From Diphasiastrum complanatum (lineage: Eukaryota; Streptophyta; Lycopodiopsida; Lycopodiales; Lycopodiaceae), in assembly GCA_029204225.1 (NCBI GenBank), contig CM055097.1, positions 54,864,320-54,928,319 of the forward strand: DNA of 64,000 bases, in the 5' to 3' direction. The notes beneath the pieces are model-generated. The model was not told where the DNA came from. It saw nothing but the letters and a program-made list of their open reading frames with translations, and ran no database searches. The translations under genes and the position numbers were made by a program. Of this stretch, positions 11,293-22,750 are shown piece by piece; positions within the stretch are counted from its first letter, which is position 1; every line of letters begins with the position of its first letter.

Positions 11293-11557
11293 TGTTAGAA
11301 ATCAATGATAAACTTCATTGTTATTGTTTACGATGTACATTAATATTGACAGCTGTTACCAGCTGTAGTTAGCCGTAGGCTAGTCTATTAGTCTATTCAT
11401 AGGCTTTCTCTCTCTACTAGGGTTCAGGGTTTATATGTGCATTTTATATTCAGTATGAAGTTGGTGTGATAGAGTGATATTGCATGTTCGTCTTCCGGCT
11501 CTTTACTTGGTGATTGCTTATGGTGAATGCTTGATGTTGCATTTCTGATTGTTGACA
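11293..11557 (+). repeat. Copia-2 5' LTR
   Basis: TG...CA ends (TGTTAG to GTTGACA), 265 bp, followed by the primer site and preceded by the TTCGA target repeat. Confidence 0.93.
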
Positions 11558-11569
11558 TGGTATCAGAGC
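11558..11569 (+). other. Copia-2 primer-binding site
   Basis: TGGTATCAGAGC immediately after the LTR, complementary to initiator tRNA-Met. Confidence 0.92.
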
Positions 11570-12103
11570 TACGATAGTCCTGCGTGCCTGATTAGTGGAT
11601 AAGCTTGTCACAGGCTCTGCAACGAAGTGAGAAAGTCCTTCACAGGAGGTGAAAGCTTGGAGAGACAAAAACAGCTGGAAGAAATCCTTCTTGATGTATT
11701 TTGCAAGTTTTGGAGCTCACAGCTATTAGTGGGGAATGAAGACACAGTCTCGAAGGCATTGAAAAGGCCAGGGCAGCATCAGACAGATTGAAAATCTGTT
11801 GAGTGGGAAAAGTTTTACAATATTTTTTTAATCTTTGTGAAAAGTGTCATTTGTCAGAGAGTTGTGCCAAGAAATCTCTCATTTGTTTGTTTGGGGTACT
11901 GCAAATCACACCAGACAGTGTCCAGTACTGCCATTTAGAGCTTTGAGGCTTCATACCTTCCACATTATTGATATTTGTCTGTTTGAACGATCACTCATTT
12001 CGAAATCCAAGCAAAGAGGAGGCGGCGTAGCCGCCGCGCCGAAGTAGGGAATCTAGAATATTCCTTCTGAAAGTACTTATATTCTCTTTTTTTTATTCGT
12101 ACC

Positions 12104-12343
12104 AATATCGGATCCAAGCGCGCTAGCTGAAGAGAAACCCGAGCAGCCGTACATCTGCGCTCCAATCCGATATCGCATGTCTGTACCTATATCGGATCCA
12201 AGCGCACGAGCTAAAGAGAATTCTTAGCAGTTGTACATCTGTGCTCCAGTCTGATATTGCATGCTCCAATATCGGATCCACGCGCACTAGTTAAAGAGGA
12301 TCCTGAGCAGTCGTACTTCGGCGCTCCATTCCGATATCAGGTG
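12104..12343 (+). repeat. Three tandem ~80-bp repeats in the copia-2 leader
   Basis: Equivalent of 941-1180, with the same three-unit structure around ATATCGGATCCAAGCGC, about 115 bp upstream of the gag ATG at 12460. Confidence 0.85.
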
Positions 12344-12459
12344 TATAACCGAAAAAAAATATTTATATATTATACAATTCTGTGGCGTGATAAAATTTGG
12401 AGACTAAGTTGTGTGTTCAGACTGAGCCATTTTTGTGATCCGGACTTGTCTATCCAGTA

Positions 12460-13262
12460 ATGGCAACTCTAAGCGAGAGTGTCCTCAATGAGTCAAGCAA
12501 ATTGGAAGGAGCCGGCAACTATGCAGTTTGGAAATTCAAACTGAAAAACATTTTGATGGAAAAAGAGCTATGGGAGATCGTGACAGGTGAAGAGACAAGG
12601 CCATTGATTGAAGAAGATCAATGGGCATTTGACAGGAGAAAACGAAAAGTACAGAATGTCATCAACTTATCAGTTAGAGATGCAATTATTCCCTACATTT
12701 CCGATTCAGAAGGACCAAAAGAAGCATGGGATACGTTGAAGGCATTGTTTGAGACCACAAACACATCTCGAGTGCTATTCTTGAAGACGAAACTGCACAC
12801 ATTGCGGGTGCATGATGGTGCAACTGTTGCTGATCACCTACTGAAGATCAAAGAGATTCATGACCAATTAGCAGCAGTTGGAGAGCGAGTATAGGATCGT
12901 GAGATCGTGTAGTTGACATTGAATAGTTTGAGTGAGTCACATCAGATTTTTGTGACAAGTATAGCCACACGAGAAAATCTTCCAACCTATGAAGAGATAG
13001 GTGGATTGCTTTTGTAGGAAGAACAACATCAAGAGAACTTGAGTCATCGTAACAGGGGATTTGATCAAGCTCTTGCAGTCAAGGGACGTGGTGGTAGATT
13101 TGGTCGTGGAAGACACCAATCAAGAGGTGGAAACTCGAATCGTGGATCATTCCAACAATTAAACCTGGAAATTGTAGGTATTGCAACAAACTTGGCCACT
13201 GGGAGCGTGAATGCTTCAAGAAACAGAAGGAGATGGAACAAAGAAAAGACAAAGGGAAAGTG
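12460..13262 (+). pseudogene. Copia-2 gag with zinc knuckle
   Basis: Residues 1-144 (12460-12891) are the copia capsid domain (NYAVWKFKLKNILMEKELWE, TNTSRVLFLKTKLHTLRV). TAG stops follow at 12892, 12909 and near 13015; at the first two the duplicate in copia-1 keeps CAG, showing C-to-T decay. An Arg-Gly-rich stretch (GRGGRFGRGRHQSRGG) precedes a nucleocapsid knuckle CRYCNKLGHWEREC that lies in a shifted frame near 13160-13205, so a frameshift sits between them. The capsid and RNA-binding parts are recognisable but cannot be made as one protein. Confidence 0.9.
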
Positions 13263-13969
13263 AGAAATTATGCTGATCAACATCAATTTGATGATTATTA
13301 TTATGAAAACAATTATACTGATCAACATCAATACGATGATGATCAATATGAAAATGATACAGGTGAGAGCTCAAAAGTGTTCATTATAGCATTAATGACA
13401 AGTGATGAAACCAAGGATACCTGGTACATTGATAGTGGTGCATCCAAGCACATGACTTCAAAGAAAGAGTGGTTTTCAGAACTCAAGGAAACTCACAATG
13501 GTGATTAAGTTGGACAAGCCGATGGCAAATTGCTATCTGTTAAAGGAGTTGGAGTGGTACCAGTGAAGTTAGCCAGTGAGAAGATAAAGCGGATAAGCAA
13601 TGTGCAATATGTACCTGGCTTAGCTAACAATCTACTATCTGTTGGGACGATGGAAGATCAATAACTCAATGTTGAGTTTGACAGCGACAAATGTCTTGTC
13701 AAAGACATCAAGAATCACTACAAAGTGATTGCTACAGGAGCTAGAGTCAACGGGAATTGACTCTACAAATTGAATGTGAGATCTTTTTCCCAAGATATGG
13801 TAAGCACAGTTGGTAGTCGAAGTGATCTTTGGCATCAACGATTCGGTCATATTAGTGCTCAAAGTTTACAGATTCTCAAAAGAGGTAATCTAGTTATAGG
13901 ATTGCCTAATATTTCTTTTGAAGGAAAAATTTGTGAAGGTTGTATTTTGTGAAAACAACACAGAGAGAG
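13230..13969 (+). pseudogene. Copia-2 protease and pre-integrase domain
   Basis: After an Asp/Tyr/Asn-rich spacer (13270-13370) the retropepsin motif WYIDSGASKHMT appears near 13420, then YVPGLANNLLSVG. The GAG-pre-integrase region follows with SDLWHQRFGHISAQSLQIL. Stops lie at 13506, near 13662, near 13757 and near 13950. The frame is cut at 13969 by gypsy C and continues at 19519. Confidence 0.9.
13965..13969 (+). other. Target-site duplication of gypsy C, left
   Basis: GAGAG at 13965-13969 and 19514-19518. Removing the insert with one copy leaves the copia integrase frame continuous across the site, which supports the exact boundaries. Confidence 0.88.
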
Positions 13970-15216
13970 TGTCACAAGGCTCGTGAATCCTAGAAGCTGG
14001 TGTGTAGAATGAACCTCCCAACCATAGGCACCCCCTCTTTGAGTCCTTCTACCTGCTATTCCCATCAGCTGGCACATGGCATCCACCTGTGGGTTGTTAA
14101 AATTGAAAAACAATCCCTATTGATTTCTTGGCTTGCTACAAATGTTGTACCATGCAAGTATGTAGCTCATTAATGCAAAATGCCAAGTTTGGCCTACATA
14201 GAACTCGAGCTACATGGTTATGTATTGTCTAGTTTGATAAATGCAACTTGCATATAGTTTGTAGACATAGAATTAGCATGATTATGCTTGTAGAAACTCG
14301 TGGAAACTCACATGCATTAATTGTAAGTGATCCATAGTGACATGCAAGGCATGCACAAAGTTTATTGGACATATGCATGATGATTTGGACATTTCTAGTT
14401 ATAACTAGTACACTTGTAAAAAGTTGGTAGAATTTCATGCATGACAAGTGACAAATGTCACATAGACTCTAGATGTCATTTTGGAATGGATAGATATGGT
14501 TCTACCTCGAGCTACCTCAATCTCCATAAATATGTGTAGCTCTCCACACAATTGATAATGAAAAACCAAAGTTTTGTAGCTATCTCATGTCATTTTGGAT
14601 CTAAACAAATATTGCTTGTTATCTCTCTAGCTCTCTCTCTCTCTAACTCGTGTTGAGGCTAATGCTCATACATTGAAATCTAGTATTTTCTCATTCTTTG
14701 ATCATTGCTATTCATTGATTAGCATGCTAGATTGTGGATTAGCCATTTCTTCTGAACTAGATTTTGTTGCTCAATCTAGAATCAGGTTAGAGTGCCAATC
14801 ACAAAGCTTAATTAAGATCAGTCACTCTTGTGGACATTCCCCACACGTGTGAATTCTGGAAATTTTGTCATGGGTGATCAGTCCATATGGCATGCATGGC
14901 CCCTGTGACCTGTGAATACTGAGTGACTCATAGGGTACCAACCCCGTGCCCCGCCAAAGGCTTGTGACCCTCTTGGTCACCCTGACTACTTGCCGGCTAG
15001 CATCTCGTCACTGACGGCTAGGGTCCTGATGGTCAAGACACACCGCATCTCTGACAACTTGTCATGCGGCCACACCGGGTCACTGCTCGTGATGCACCGG
15101 TCCCAACTTGGGACTGATGTCCTCCTCGGTCACTGGCCCTTGCCAATACTTGGCCTCAGGCCCTCTGGTGACCGGCTGTGCCAAGGTCATGATAGAGTCG
15201 TAACTGGACTCTAACA
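13970..15216 (-). repeat. Gypsy C 3' LTR
   Basis: Runs from TGTCACAAGG (13970) to GACTCTAACA (15216). The adjoining purine-rich tract on the minus strand (complement of 15217-15231, AGAGGAGGGAAGGAT) is the polypurine tract. The segment 14974-15216 matches 19276-19513. Confidence 0.8.
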
Positions 15217-15237
15217 ATCCTTCCCTCCTCTGGCAAG

Positions 15238-16547
15238 TCATCGGTCCTCGATGACAAACTCAAGGTAAGACTTCTGCAACGCCTGTCGTGTCTCCCAGGT
15301 AGCCTCTAACAACGGATGCCCTTTCCATGTTACTAGATACTCTTGAAGGAGACGATTCTGCAATCGTCGCTCCCTTCGATCTAGGATTCTGTCTGGCCCA
15401 AAACTTTTGGTGTCTTTCTCCTCAAGAGACACTAGACCTTCCACCAGGCTATTGCCATCATGCAAACATTTCTTCAGTTTGCTAACATGGAATACTAGAT
15501 GCACCTTGCATCCAACAGGTAGTTGTAGCTTATAAGCTACTTGGCTCACCTTCTTAATAATCAACCATGGTCCACAATACCTTGGAGATAACTTGGCACA
15601 CTTTCCTGTGGGTAGCACCTTCGACTTCGAAGGGACTAGTAAATACACCCAATCTCCATTCTCAAATTCTCAATAGGTACGGTTCTCACGAGCATAACTC
15701 TCTGCCCTAGCTACAGCTTTTGACAAGTTATCTTGTGCCAACTCTAGCTTCTGCTGCATCTGAGCCAAAAACTCTATAGCACTAGGTACCCTATGCAGAA
15801 TCTCTATGATTACAGGACTCAGTGGCCTGAAACCATAATTGAGCTCAAATGGACTCAATCCAGTGGACGCACGTCTCTTATCATTGTACGCAAACTCCAA
15901 TAGCGGTAAATGCTTTACCCAGTCTGTTTGCGTACTACTCACATATGCCCTAAGTATATCTTCCAAGATCTGATTCACTCGCTCTGTCTGGCCATCCGTC
16001 TGAGGATGCTCAGAGTTACTCATCCGCAACTGTGTTCCCAACTTGGCGAACACCTCAATCCAGAAATTTCCTGTAAACTTAGGATCCCTGTCAGAAAGTA
16101 TGGACTTCGGAAGACCATGTAACCTGACAATATCCTGAATAAACAACTCAGCCACTTGCGAAGTTGTGACCTTCTTGGTCGTTGCGATGAAATGAGCCAT
16201 CTTGGAAAACTTGTCTACCACTACCATAACGGAATTGAATCCATTCTAGGTCTTGGGTAGCCCAACAATAAAATTCATAAAGATGCTTTCCCACCTTCCT
16301 GTAGGTATCTCAAGTGGATGTAGCAAGCCCGGAGGACTTACTCTCTCGGCCTTGTTCACCTGACAAGCCGTGTAACGCTGAACATACTCTCTTACATCCC
16401 ACTACAATCGTGGCCAGAAATAATGCCTTCTCAAAAGCTCACTGGTCTTATCAATACCAGGGTGCCCTGCGCAGGGACTATCATGGCATTCATGAAGTAT
16501 CTTACGACGAAGATCCTTCACGTCTGGCACGAAAACTTTTCCATTTC
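15238..16547 (-). pseudogene. Gypsy C integrase with chromodomain
   Basis: The HHCC zinc region is present (LHECHDSPCAGHPG) but its first cysteine reads Tyr (RYTACQ). The first catalytic Asp is Asn (FMNFIVGLP, near 16275), while LSDRDPKF and QTERVN keep the other two. A tail with RYCGPWLIIKKV and FHVSKLKKCL leads to a chromodomain (PDRILDRRERRLQ and EYLVTWKGHPLLEATWE) ending at 15238. Chromodomains of this class are thought to steer insertion to marked chromatin. TGA near 15668 and TAG near 16250 interrupt the frame. Confidence 0.92.
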
Positions 16548-18295
16548 TCAAAACATACCATCCTTCAAGGTGTATGTTAAAAATGTACTGGTGTGTGCCT
16601 CTACGGAAGCGACAGCCTTGACTGACTCTTCCGTTTGGTCGACTACCTTGCGCACATTAGGCCACACACACTGACAATGCGGGTCCTTTTCTTGAGCCTT
16701 CTTAATCTCCTCCATGAGACCACTATCAACTACAGTAAATCTCATCTGATGCAGTATACGAGATAGTGCATCAGCGACCACATTTTCCTTCCCTCTTCAA
16801 AGCAAATTTCCAAATGAAATTCCTGTATCAGCTCGACCCACCGAGCTTGGCAGCCCTTCAAATCTGGCTGAGTGCAAAAATACCTTAAAGTATGATGATC
16901 AGTGTACACATAAAACTCGGCACCATATAAATAATGTCTCCACACCTTGAGCTCATGTATAATCGCATACAACTCTTGCTCGTGTGTAGAATATCTCTGT
17001 CGAGCTCGTGTGTAGGATATCTCTGTCGAGCTGGTGTCAACTTCTGACTTTCAAAGGCTACTGGTCTACCCTCTTGGCTCAACACTGCACCTACCGCAAT
17101 GCCACTTGCATCCGTCTCTAGGTCAAAAGATTTTTGGGTATCCACAATTTTGAGAACTGGAGCCGTGGCCACAAACTCCTTCAAGTTTTCAAAACGTTGC
17201 TGAGCTTCGGCATCCCATCGAACCATAGTGTTGTTTTTCCTTAACTGGTCCGTTAAAGAAGCAGCTATCCAGGAATAATTCCTAACAAACCGCCGGTAGA
17301 ACTTACAAAAGCCTAAGAAAGACTGTAATTGGCGTATATCGGTAGGCCTCGGCCACTTCTTAATCACAGCCACCTTGGCTGGGTCAACCAAAATACCCTC
17401 AACTGTCACTATGTGACCCAAAAACTCGACACGAGTCTTACACAACTCTGTCTTCTGAGCATTGGCATACAAGACAGAAGCTTGTAACTTGCCCAAAACG
17501 GTGTTGAGATGAATCTCATGCTCCTCAACCACTTTACTAAAAACCAATATATCGTCAATAAAATTGACGACAAACTTGCCCATATAGTCTCGCAAGACAT
17601 TGTACATGAGCATCATGAACATGGCTGGGGCATTGGTTAACCCAAATGGCATAACCAAAAATTCATAATGACCGAAACGGGTTTGGAAGGCCATCTTCTG
17701 GACGTCTTCATCTCGAATCCGTATTTGATGGTATCCACTTTTAAGATCTATCTTACTGAAAATGGTTGCACCTTGCAACGCATCCAGTAGATCATCAATC
17801 TTGGGCATCGGATACCTGTGCTTTACAGTGATCTTATTCAATCCCTTGTAATCTACACACATCCGGAAACTACCATCCTTTTTTTTTAACAAGTAAAATA
17901 GAAGGGGTGAAAGGTGAATAACTCGGACGGATGTACCCCAGCTTGAGATACTCCTCCAACATCTTTCTGACTTCCTCTTCCTCTTTTAGGCTCATCCTAT
18001 AAGGAGGCCTACATACCGGACTTGCCCCTGGAATGAGCTGAATACGATGATCAACGTTCCGACTAGGCGGCAATCCTTCTAGCATATTACTAATTAGCAC
18101 GTGTTTAAACTGCGTGCGGATGGACTTCTCCAACTTACTCGCTGGGTCACATCTAGGCTGAAATGCAAATACGTGTGCATTAGGGGATGCAAAAGTAAAT
18201 GAAGCTTCTTGTGGTTTATTAGTGAGTGTGCTTATCTGATTATTACCAACATAAGAATCAAAACTGGAATCAACATTTACATAACACAACCACAA
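16548..18295 (-). pseudogene. Gypsy C reverse transcriptase and RNase H
   Basis: Motifs in order: GASPVCRPPYRMS and YIRPSYSPFTPSILLVKKK (18050-17880), [47 protein letters not shown], and an intact FIDDILVFS box. RNase H has LETDASGIAVGAVL and YTDHHTLRYF. A 26-bp tandem duplication (16981-17006 and 17007-17032) shifts the RNase H frame right after YPTHE. Further shifts lie near 17885 and 16760. Polymerase residues survive, but the polyprotein is broken. Confidence 0.92.
16981..17032. repeat. 26-bp tandem duplication in gypsy C RNase H
   Basis: Two adjacent 26-bp copies beginning CGTGTGTAG and ending GTCGAGCT differ at one position. Twenty-six is not a multiple of three, so the duplication is a frameshift. 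Confidence 0.93.
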
Positions 18296-18857
18296 ATATT
18301 GAATTTTCCATTCTCTTTATTTGCATATAGGTAACAAGAGGACCCTCAACAGATGGTCTCTCCCCCTTTAAGACATGAGACATACCCTCATGCCCGAACT
18401 TATACACATGTGATTTAAAATCTATAGCGGGCTGCTTACTTGCATGCCACCGCTTACCAAGTACAATATCAAACTTAGCTAGTTTAGTGATTTCAAAATC
18501 TAACTTCTCGGTATACGTCTGAATAGACAAAGACGCCCGAGAGACTCTTTCATCCCAAACCTCTGCTCCCTTACCATCTGGCATCTCAACAGTATACCGG
18601 TAATCCGATGGAACAATAGCCAAGTAAAATTTCTTCACCACATGAGAATTAATGATATTATGCGAGGAATCGGTGTCAAATAAGATGAACACATCATGAC
18701 CTTCCAATTTTCCCCTCATGCGTATCGGTTCACTGTCTGAAAACTGATAAGCTTCCCGCGCTTTGGTGGACAAGAAACAAACTGGTGCCTCTGGAATAAG
18801 CCTCCACACCAAAATAGTCATGACACGACGAGTGTCCTCATCATCACTTACCAACAA
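18270..18857 (-). pseudogene. Gypsy C aspartic protease
   Basis: Protease fold wording is clear (VCFLSTKAREAY, then FILFDTDSSHNII and FDIVLGKRWH). The active site reads DTDSS where D-S/T-G is needed, so Gly is replaced by Asp and the enzyme should be dead. The open frame begins at an ATG within the linker, with no gag upstream. Confidence 0.87.
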
Positions 18858-19275
18858 GTAATTATGGAAGAGCGCTGGTCAGAACCATAACAAAACTTTT
18901 TCTTGTCCGAATTCCTTGCTAGAGACCGATGAAACAGTTCTGGAGGCCACAAGTCTACTCAAGCTAAACAATTTTTTTTCTTTCCAGCGATGACAAAGGC
19001 TGTAGGAGGGCGCTAAAGCTGCACTTCAACTGTAGGAGAGAAATGTTCCCAAAATTCCCAACTAAACAAACGTTGGATAGGTCTGAGGACAGCGCTGGAA
19101 CTGCAGATAGAAAGTGTGCCCAGAATCCCCTCCAATTTTTATGCTTTTCTCTCCTTTTCAGCGATGGAAATTGGCTACAGGAAGGCAATGGAGCATCTGC
19201 AAAATTTTACCCAAATTTTCTCCAGCTGGAACATCAGCGATGGAAGCTCAGCTTACTTCTCCAATCTATCTCCTC
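18858..19275. other. Unassigned gypsy C sequence between protease and 5' LTR
   Basis: No capsid or knuckle motif. It contains two or three imperfect copies of a phrase around CAGCGATGGAAATTGGCT (near 18985, 19160 and 19230). GCTGGTCAGAACCA near 18878 might be a degraded primer site, but the match is poor. Confidence 0.45.
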
Positions 19276-19513
19276 GTTCTTGGTCACCTCGACTACTTGC
19301 CGGTTAGCATCTCGTCATTGATGGCTAGGGTAAGACACACCGCATCTCTGACAACTTGTCAGGCGGCCACACCGGGTCACTGCTCGTGACGCACCAGTCC
19401 CAACTTGGGACTGATGTCCTCCTTGGTCACTGGCCCTTGCCAATACATGGCCTCAGGCCTTATGGTGACCGGCCGTGCCAAGGTCATGATAGAGTTGTAA
19501 CTGGACTCTAATA
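19276..19513 (-). repeat. Gypsy C 5' LTR remnant (~240 bp)
   Basis: Matches the outer part of the left LTR (14974-15216), with a 10-bp deletion and scattered substitutions. It ends CTCTAATA where the left copy has CTCTAACA. The inner ~1 kb of the LTR is missing here. Confidence 0.8.
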
Positions 19514-19518
19514 GAGAG

Positions 19519-20032
19519 GTATCCCAAAAGTGGAGCAAGGAGAGCTAGTGGCATCCTAGATCTTGTCCACAGTGATCTATGTGGACCTATGCAGACTAGA
19601 TCTCTTAGTGGCTACTATTACTTTATCACCTTCATTGATGATTATAGCAGATGCATTTGGATTTATTTCATAAGCAAGAAATCAAATGCTTTTGCTAAGT
19701 TCAAGGAATTCAAGGAATTAGTTGAAAAGCAAATAGGATGTTGCATCAAAACTTCGAAATCTGATGGAGGTGGTGAGTATTTTCGACAAAATTTATTGAC
19801 TTTTGCAAAGATCAAGGGATCAAGAGGCAAACTACAACACCTTATTCACCACAGCAAAATGGAGTTGCAGAACGAAAGAACAGATCTATTGTTGAGATGG
19901 CCAGGGCGATGCTCAAAAATAAGGGTCTGCCAAACACCTTTTGGGCGAAAGCTTGTAGCACAGCTACGCACATCCTAAATTGGTGTCCTACAAAATTTGT
20001 GGAAGGTAAGACACCTCATGAAGCTGTTACAG
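19519..20032 (+). pseudogene. Copia-2 integrase, main part
   Basis: Continues the frame cut at 13969. Core residues are visible: D in LVHSDLCGPM, D in SKSDGGGEY, and E in a shifted frame (VAERK, near 19870). FITFIDDYSRCIWIYF lies between the first two. Frameshifts occur near the third catalytic residue and in a nine-A run at 20033-20041. Confidence 0.9.
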
Positions 20033-20041
20033 GAAAAAAAA

Positions 20042-22076
20042 ATCTAATATTTCTCATTTGAGAGTATTTGGTTGTGATGCTTATGCTCATATTCCTGATG
20101 AGACACAAAGGAAATTGGATGCAAAAGCTATCAAGTGTATTTTCCTTGGATATGATGAGAAGGCCAAGACATACAGGATGTATGACACAAATGCACAGAA
20201 GCTTGTAATTTCTAGGGATGCTAAATTTGACAAGATGGGCCAAAGTGAACAATCTGAAGTAATCACTGAACCTTTTGATGAGGGAGCGAAAGTTCAGGTC
20301 AAGAAGAAAGTGGATTTTGATATAGAAAATCCATTGGAAAAAGGCAAGCCTGACGCTGAAATTCCCAAGAGATTACCTAAATGGTACTTATCAGTCACAG
20401 ATGGTGCAAAGAAGGGAGATACTCCCAAACCTAGTGAGCAGGGAGAGCTTAGAAAATCAAGTCAAAAACCTCCTGCAAGATTAGAGATGAATCTAGCCCT
20501 AATGGGATCCATCTTAACGGCTCAAGAACCTAAAACTTTCAACAAAGCAAAGGAACACAAGGAGTGGTGTGTAGCTATGGAAACATAAATGGAGGCTATA
20601 TCGAAGAACAAAACATGGGACTTGGTTGAGCTACCTGATGGTAAGACGCCTATCACATGTAAGTGGATCTACAAGACGAAGTATGGAGTGGATGGGCAAC
20701 TCAACAAGTACAAGGCACGATTAGTTGCAAGAGGTTTTGAGCAGCAAGAAGGTATAGACTTTGAGGAGACCTTTGCACCTATAGCCAAAATGGTAACTAT
20801 TTGTTCTATCATTGCAATTTCTGCTTTCTATGGTTGGAAAATCCAGCAAATGGACGTCAAATCTGCTTTTCTTAATGGAGTATTGGATGAAGAGGTATAT
20901 CTAGAGCAACCTCAAGGGTTTGTTGAGCCAGGAAGAGATCATTTGGTTTGTAAACTCAACAAAGCCATATATGGATTGAAGCAAGCACCACGAGCATGGT
21001 ACTCTTGCATTGATGAGCACTTCAAGCGAAGAAAAATGGTAAAGAGTGATGCTGATCCTAATCTTTACATTCTAAGGCAAGATTCAGATATAGTGTTCAT
21101 TGTGTTGTACGTGGATGATTTGATTATTACAGGAAGTAATGAGAGGTTAATTAATGAAATCAAATCAAATATTTCCAATGCTTTTGACATGAGTGATCTA
21201 GGATTGATGCACTATTGTCTTGGCATTGAAGTATGGCAAAAAGAAGACATGGTCTTTCTTACACAAAGCAAATATGCACGAGATTTGCTTTATAAATTCA
21301 ATATGCAGGATTGTAAACCCTTGAGTACACCTATGGATGTGAACATGAAGCTTACTGCATATGATGAATCTGAAAAAGTGGATGCTTATTTGTATAGACA
21401 GCTGGTGGGTAGTTTGATTTATTTGACACACACACGACTTGATATTTCTTATGTTGTTGGTGTTGTTAGTCAATTTATGCAAGATCCTAGTCAAGCACAC
21501 TGGAAGTCTGCTAAACGTATTCTCAGATACATTTGAGGGACATTGAAATTTGGTTTGAAGTATGATCAACCTGAAGCACCAATGTTGGTAGGTTATACAA
21601 ATGCCGATTGGGCAGGTAATATTGATGACAGAAGATCTACCAGTGGTCATACATTCAGTTATGGTACAACTGCAATTTCATGGAGCAGCAAAAAGCAACC
21701 TACCGTAGTTTTATCATCGACAGAAGCTGAATATCGAGCACTCAGCAATGCTACACAAGAAGCGGTATGGTTACGAAGACTGCTTGTGGATTTAGGTCAG
21801 CCACAGGTGGATGCTACTAGTATATCTTGTGACAATCAAAGTTGCATTCACCTTGCCAAAAATCTAGTTTTACATGCTCGAACCAAGCACATCAAAATAC
21901 ACTATCATTTTATTCGAGAGAAAATTCTTGATGGAGCCATTGATCTTGTTTTTTGTAAATCTAAAGATCAAATGGTAGATATTTCTACTAAGTCATTAGG
22001 TAGATATAAATTTGAGAGGTTTCGTACTCTAATAGGAATAGAAGAATGTAATTTTATCATTGAGGGGGAGTGTTAG
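20042..22076 (+). pseudogene. Copia-2 integrase tail, reverse transcriptase and RNase H
   Basis: One frame of about 677 codons with two stops: TAA at 20586 and TGA at 21534, both explained by single C-to-T changes. It has LRVFGCDAYAHIPDE, then RT motifs CKWIYKTKYGVDGQLNKYKA, ETFAPIAKMVTI, QMDVKSAFLNG, YGLKQAPRAWY and an intact LYVDDLIITG. RNase H has YTNADWAGN, SSTEAEYRAL and CDNQSCIHLAKN. It ends just before the polypurine tract TGAGGGGGAG (22061-22070), whose codons form its last residues. Catalytic residues are intact despite the stops. Confidence 0.93.
22061..22070 (+). other. Copia-2 polypurine tract
   Basis: TGAGGGGGAG directly before the 3' LTR, where plus-strand DNA synthesis is primed. 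Confidence 0.9.
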
Positions 22077-22335
22077 AAATCAATGATAAACTTCATTGTT
22101 ACTGTTGACGATGTACATTAATGTTGACAACTGTTACCAGCTGTAATTAGCCGTAGGCTAGTCTATTAGTCTATTCATAGGTTTTCTCTCTCTATCAGGG
22201 TTCAGGGTTTATATGTACATTTTATATTCAGTATGAAGTTGGTGTGATAGAGTGATCTTGCGTGTTCGTCTTTCGGCTCCTTACTTGGTGATTGCTTATG
22301 GTGAATGCTTGATGTTGCATTTCTGATTGTTGACA
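22071..22335 (+). repeat. Copia-2 3' LTR
   Basis: 265 bp, TGTTAG to GTTGACA, about 13 differences from the 5' LTR, followed by target repeat TTCGA at 22336-22340. Confidence 0.93.
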
Positions 22336-22340
22336 TTCGA

Positions 22341-22750
22341 CTCCAACATCTATCTTCTAGGTGTCATGTTTTCTTACAATACGCACCAACCATATTTGGA
22401 CAGTTCCTATTGAGGTGGTTGCCTTGACAATGTCAGCATACTAGCGGTGGGAGCATAACCGTGTTACGCGTTTGTCCAATCATATTCTGCTGTCATTTAA
22501 GAAAATTCACATCCGAAGCTTGGGTAGAGATATTCTCATTCATCACATCCATGTACCCTTTCAACATGGCTTTTACGTCATCTATCCCTGAGTTAGATCC
22601 AGTGCTCTCATATCCCCTCTCTACCGGTATATTTCTAGTAGTTGTTGCTTGGATTTGCATTCCGTCTGAGTTTCTTGATTGGTTTCTAGAAGGATCATTT
22701 CTACTTTGAACTGGTTGATATGGTTCTATAGTCTGTATTGGCATTGGCAC
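22341..22750 (-). pseudogene. Gypsy B gag, C-terminal part
   Basis: The minus strand encodes a Gln/Asn/Ser-rich stretch with GIDDVKAMLKGYMDVMNENI (near 22580), then a knuckle-like HCQGNHLNRNCP with a stop near its first Cys. This fits the gag C-terminus and nucleocapsid of the element whose protease and RT lie left of copia-2. Confidence 0.55.

Larger units (their letters stand above)
11164..12915 (+). repeat. Direct segmental duplication, copy 2 (partner 1-1751)
   Basis: See 1-1751. This copy continues into the rest of copia-2, whereas copy 1 is interrupted. It carries two in-frame TAG codons (12892 and 12909) where copy 1 has CAG. Confidence 0.9.
13970..19513 (-). mobile_element. Gypsy C: gag-less chromovirus nested in copia-2
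   Basis: Inserted in the copia-2 integrase with a 5-bp duplication (GAGAG). On the minus strand it has protease, RT, RNase H and integrase with a C-terminal chromodomain, the mark of chromoviruses. No gag is present: protease begins at 18857 and the stretch up to the right LTR (18858-19275) has no capsid or zinc knuckle. The left (3') LTR is about 1247 bp, but only its outer ~240 bp recurs in the right (5') LTR. A deletion covering gag, leader and most of the 5' LTR would explain both defects. Confidence 0.88.
11293..22335 (+). mobile_element. Copia-2: full-length Ty1/copia element with a nested gypsy
   Basis: Complete from LTR to LTR: 265-bp LTRs (11293-11557 and 22071-22335), primer site, gag, protease, integrase, RT, RNase H and polypurine tract, in copia order with integrase before RT. 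Without gypsy C (13970-19513 plus one target repeat) it would be about 5.5 kb. The two LTRs differ at about 13 of 265 positions by eye (near 5 percent), so it is not recent. Multiple stops and frameshifts make it non-autonomous. Confidence 0.93.

Noticed and set aside
18878-18891. GCTGGTCAGAACCA as the gypsy C primer site
   Set aside because: It aligns poorly with GCTCTGATACCA and does not adjoin the recognisable LTR remnant at 19276.
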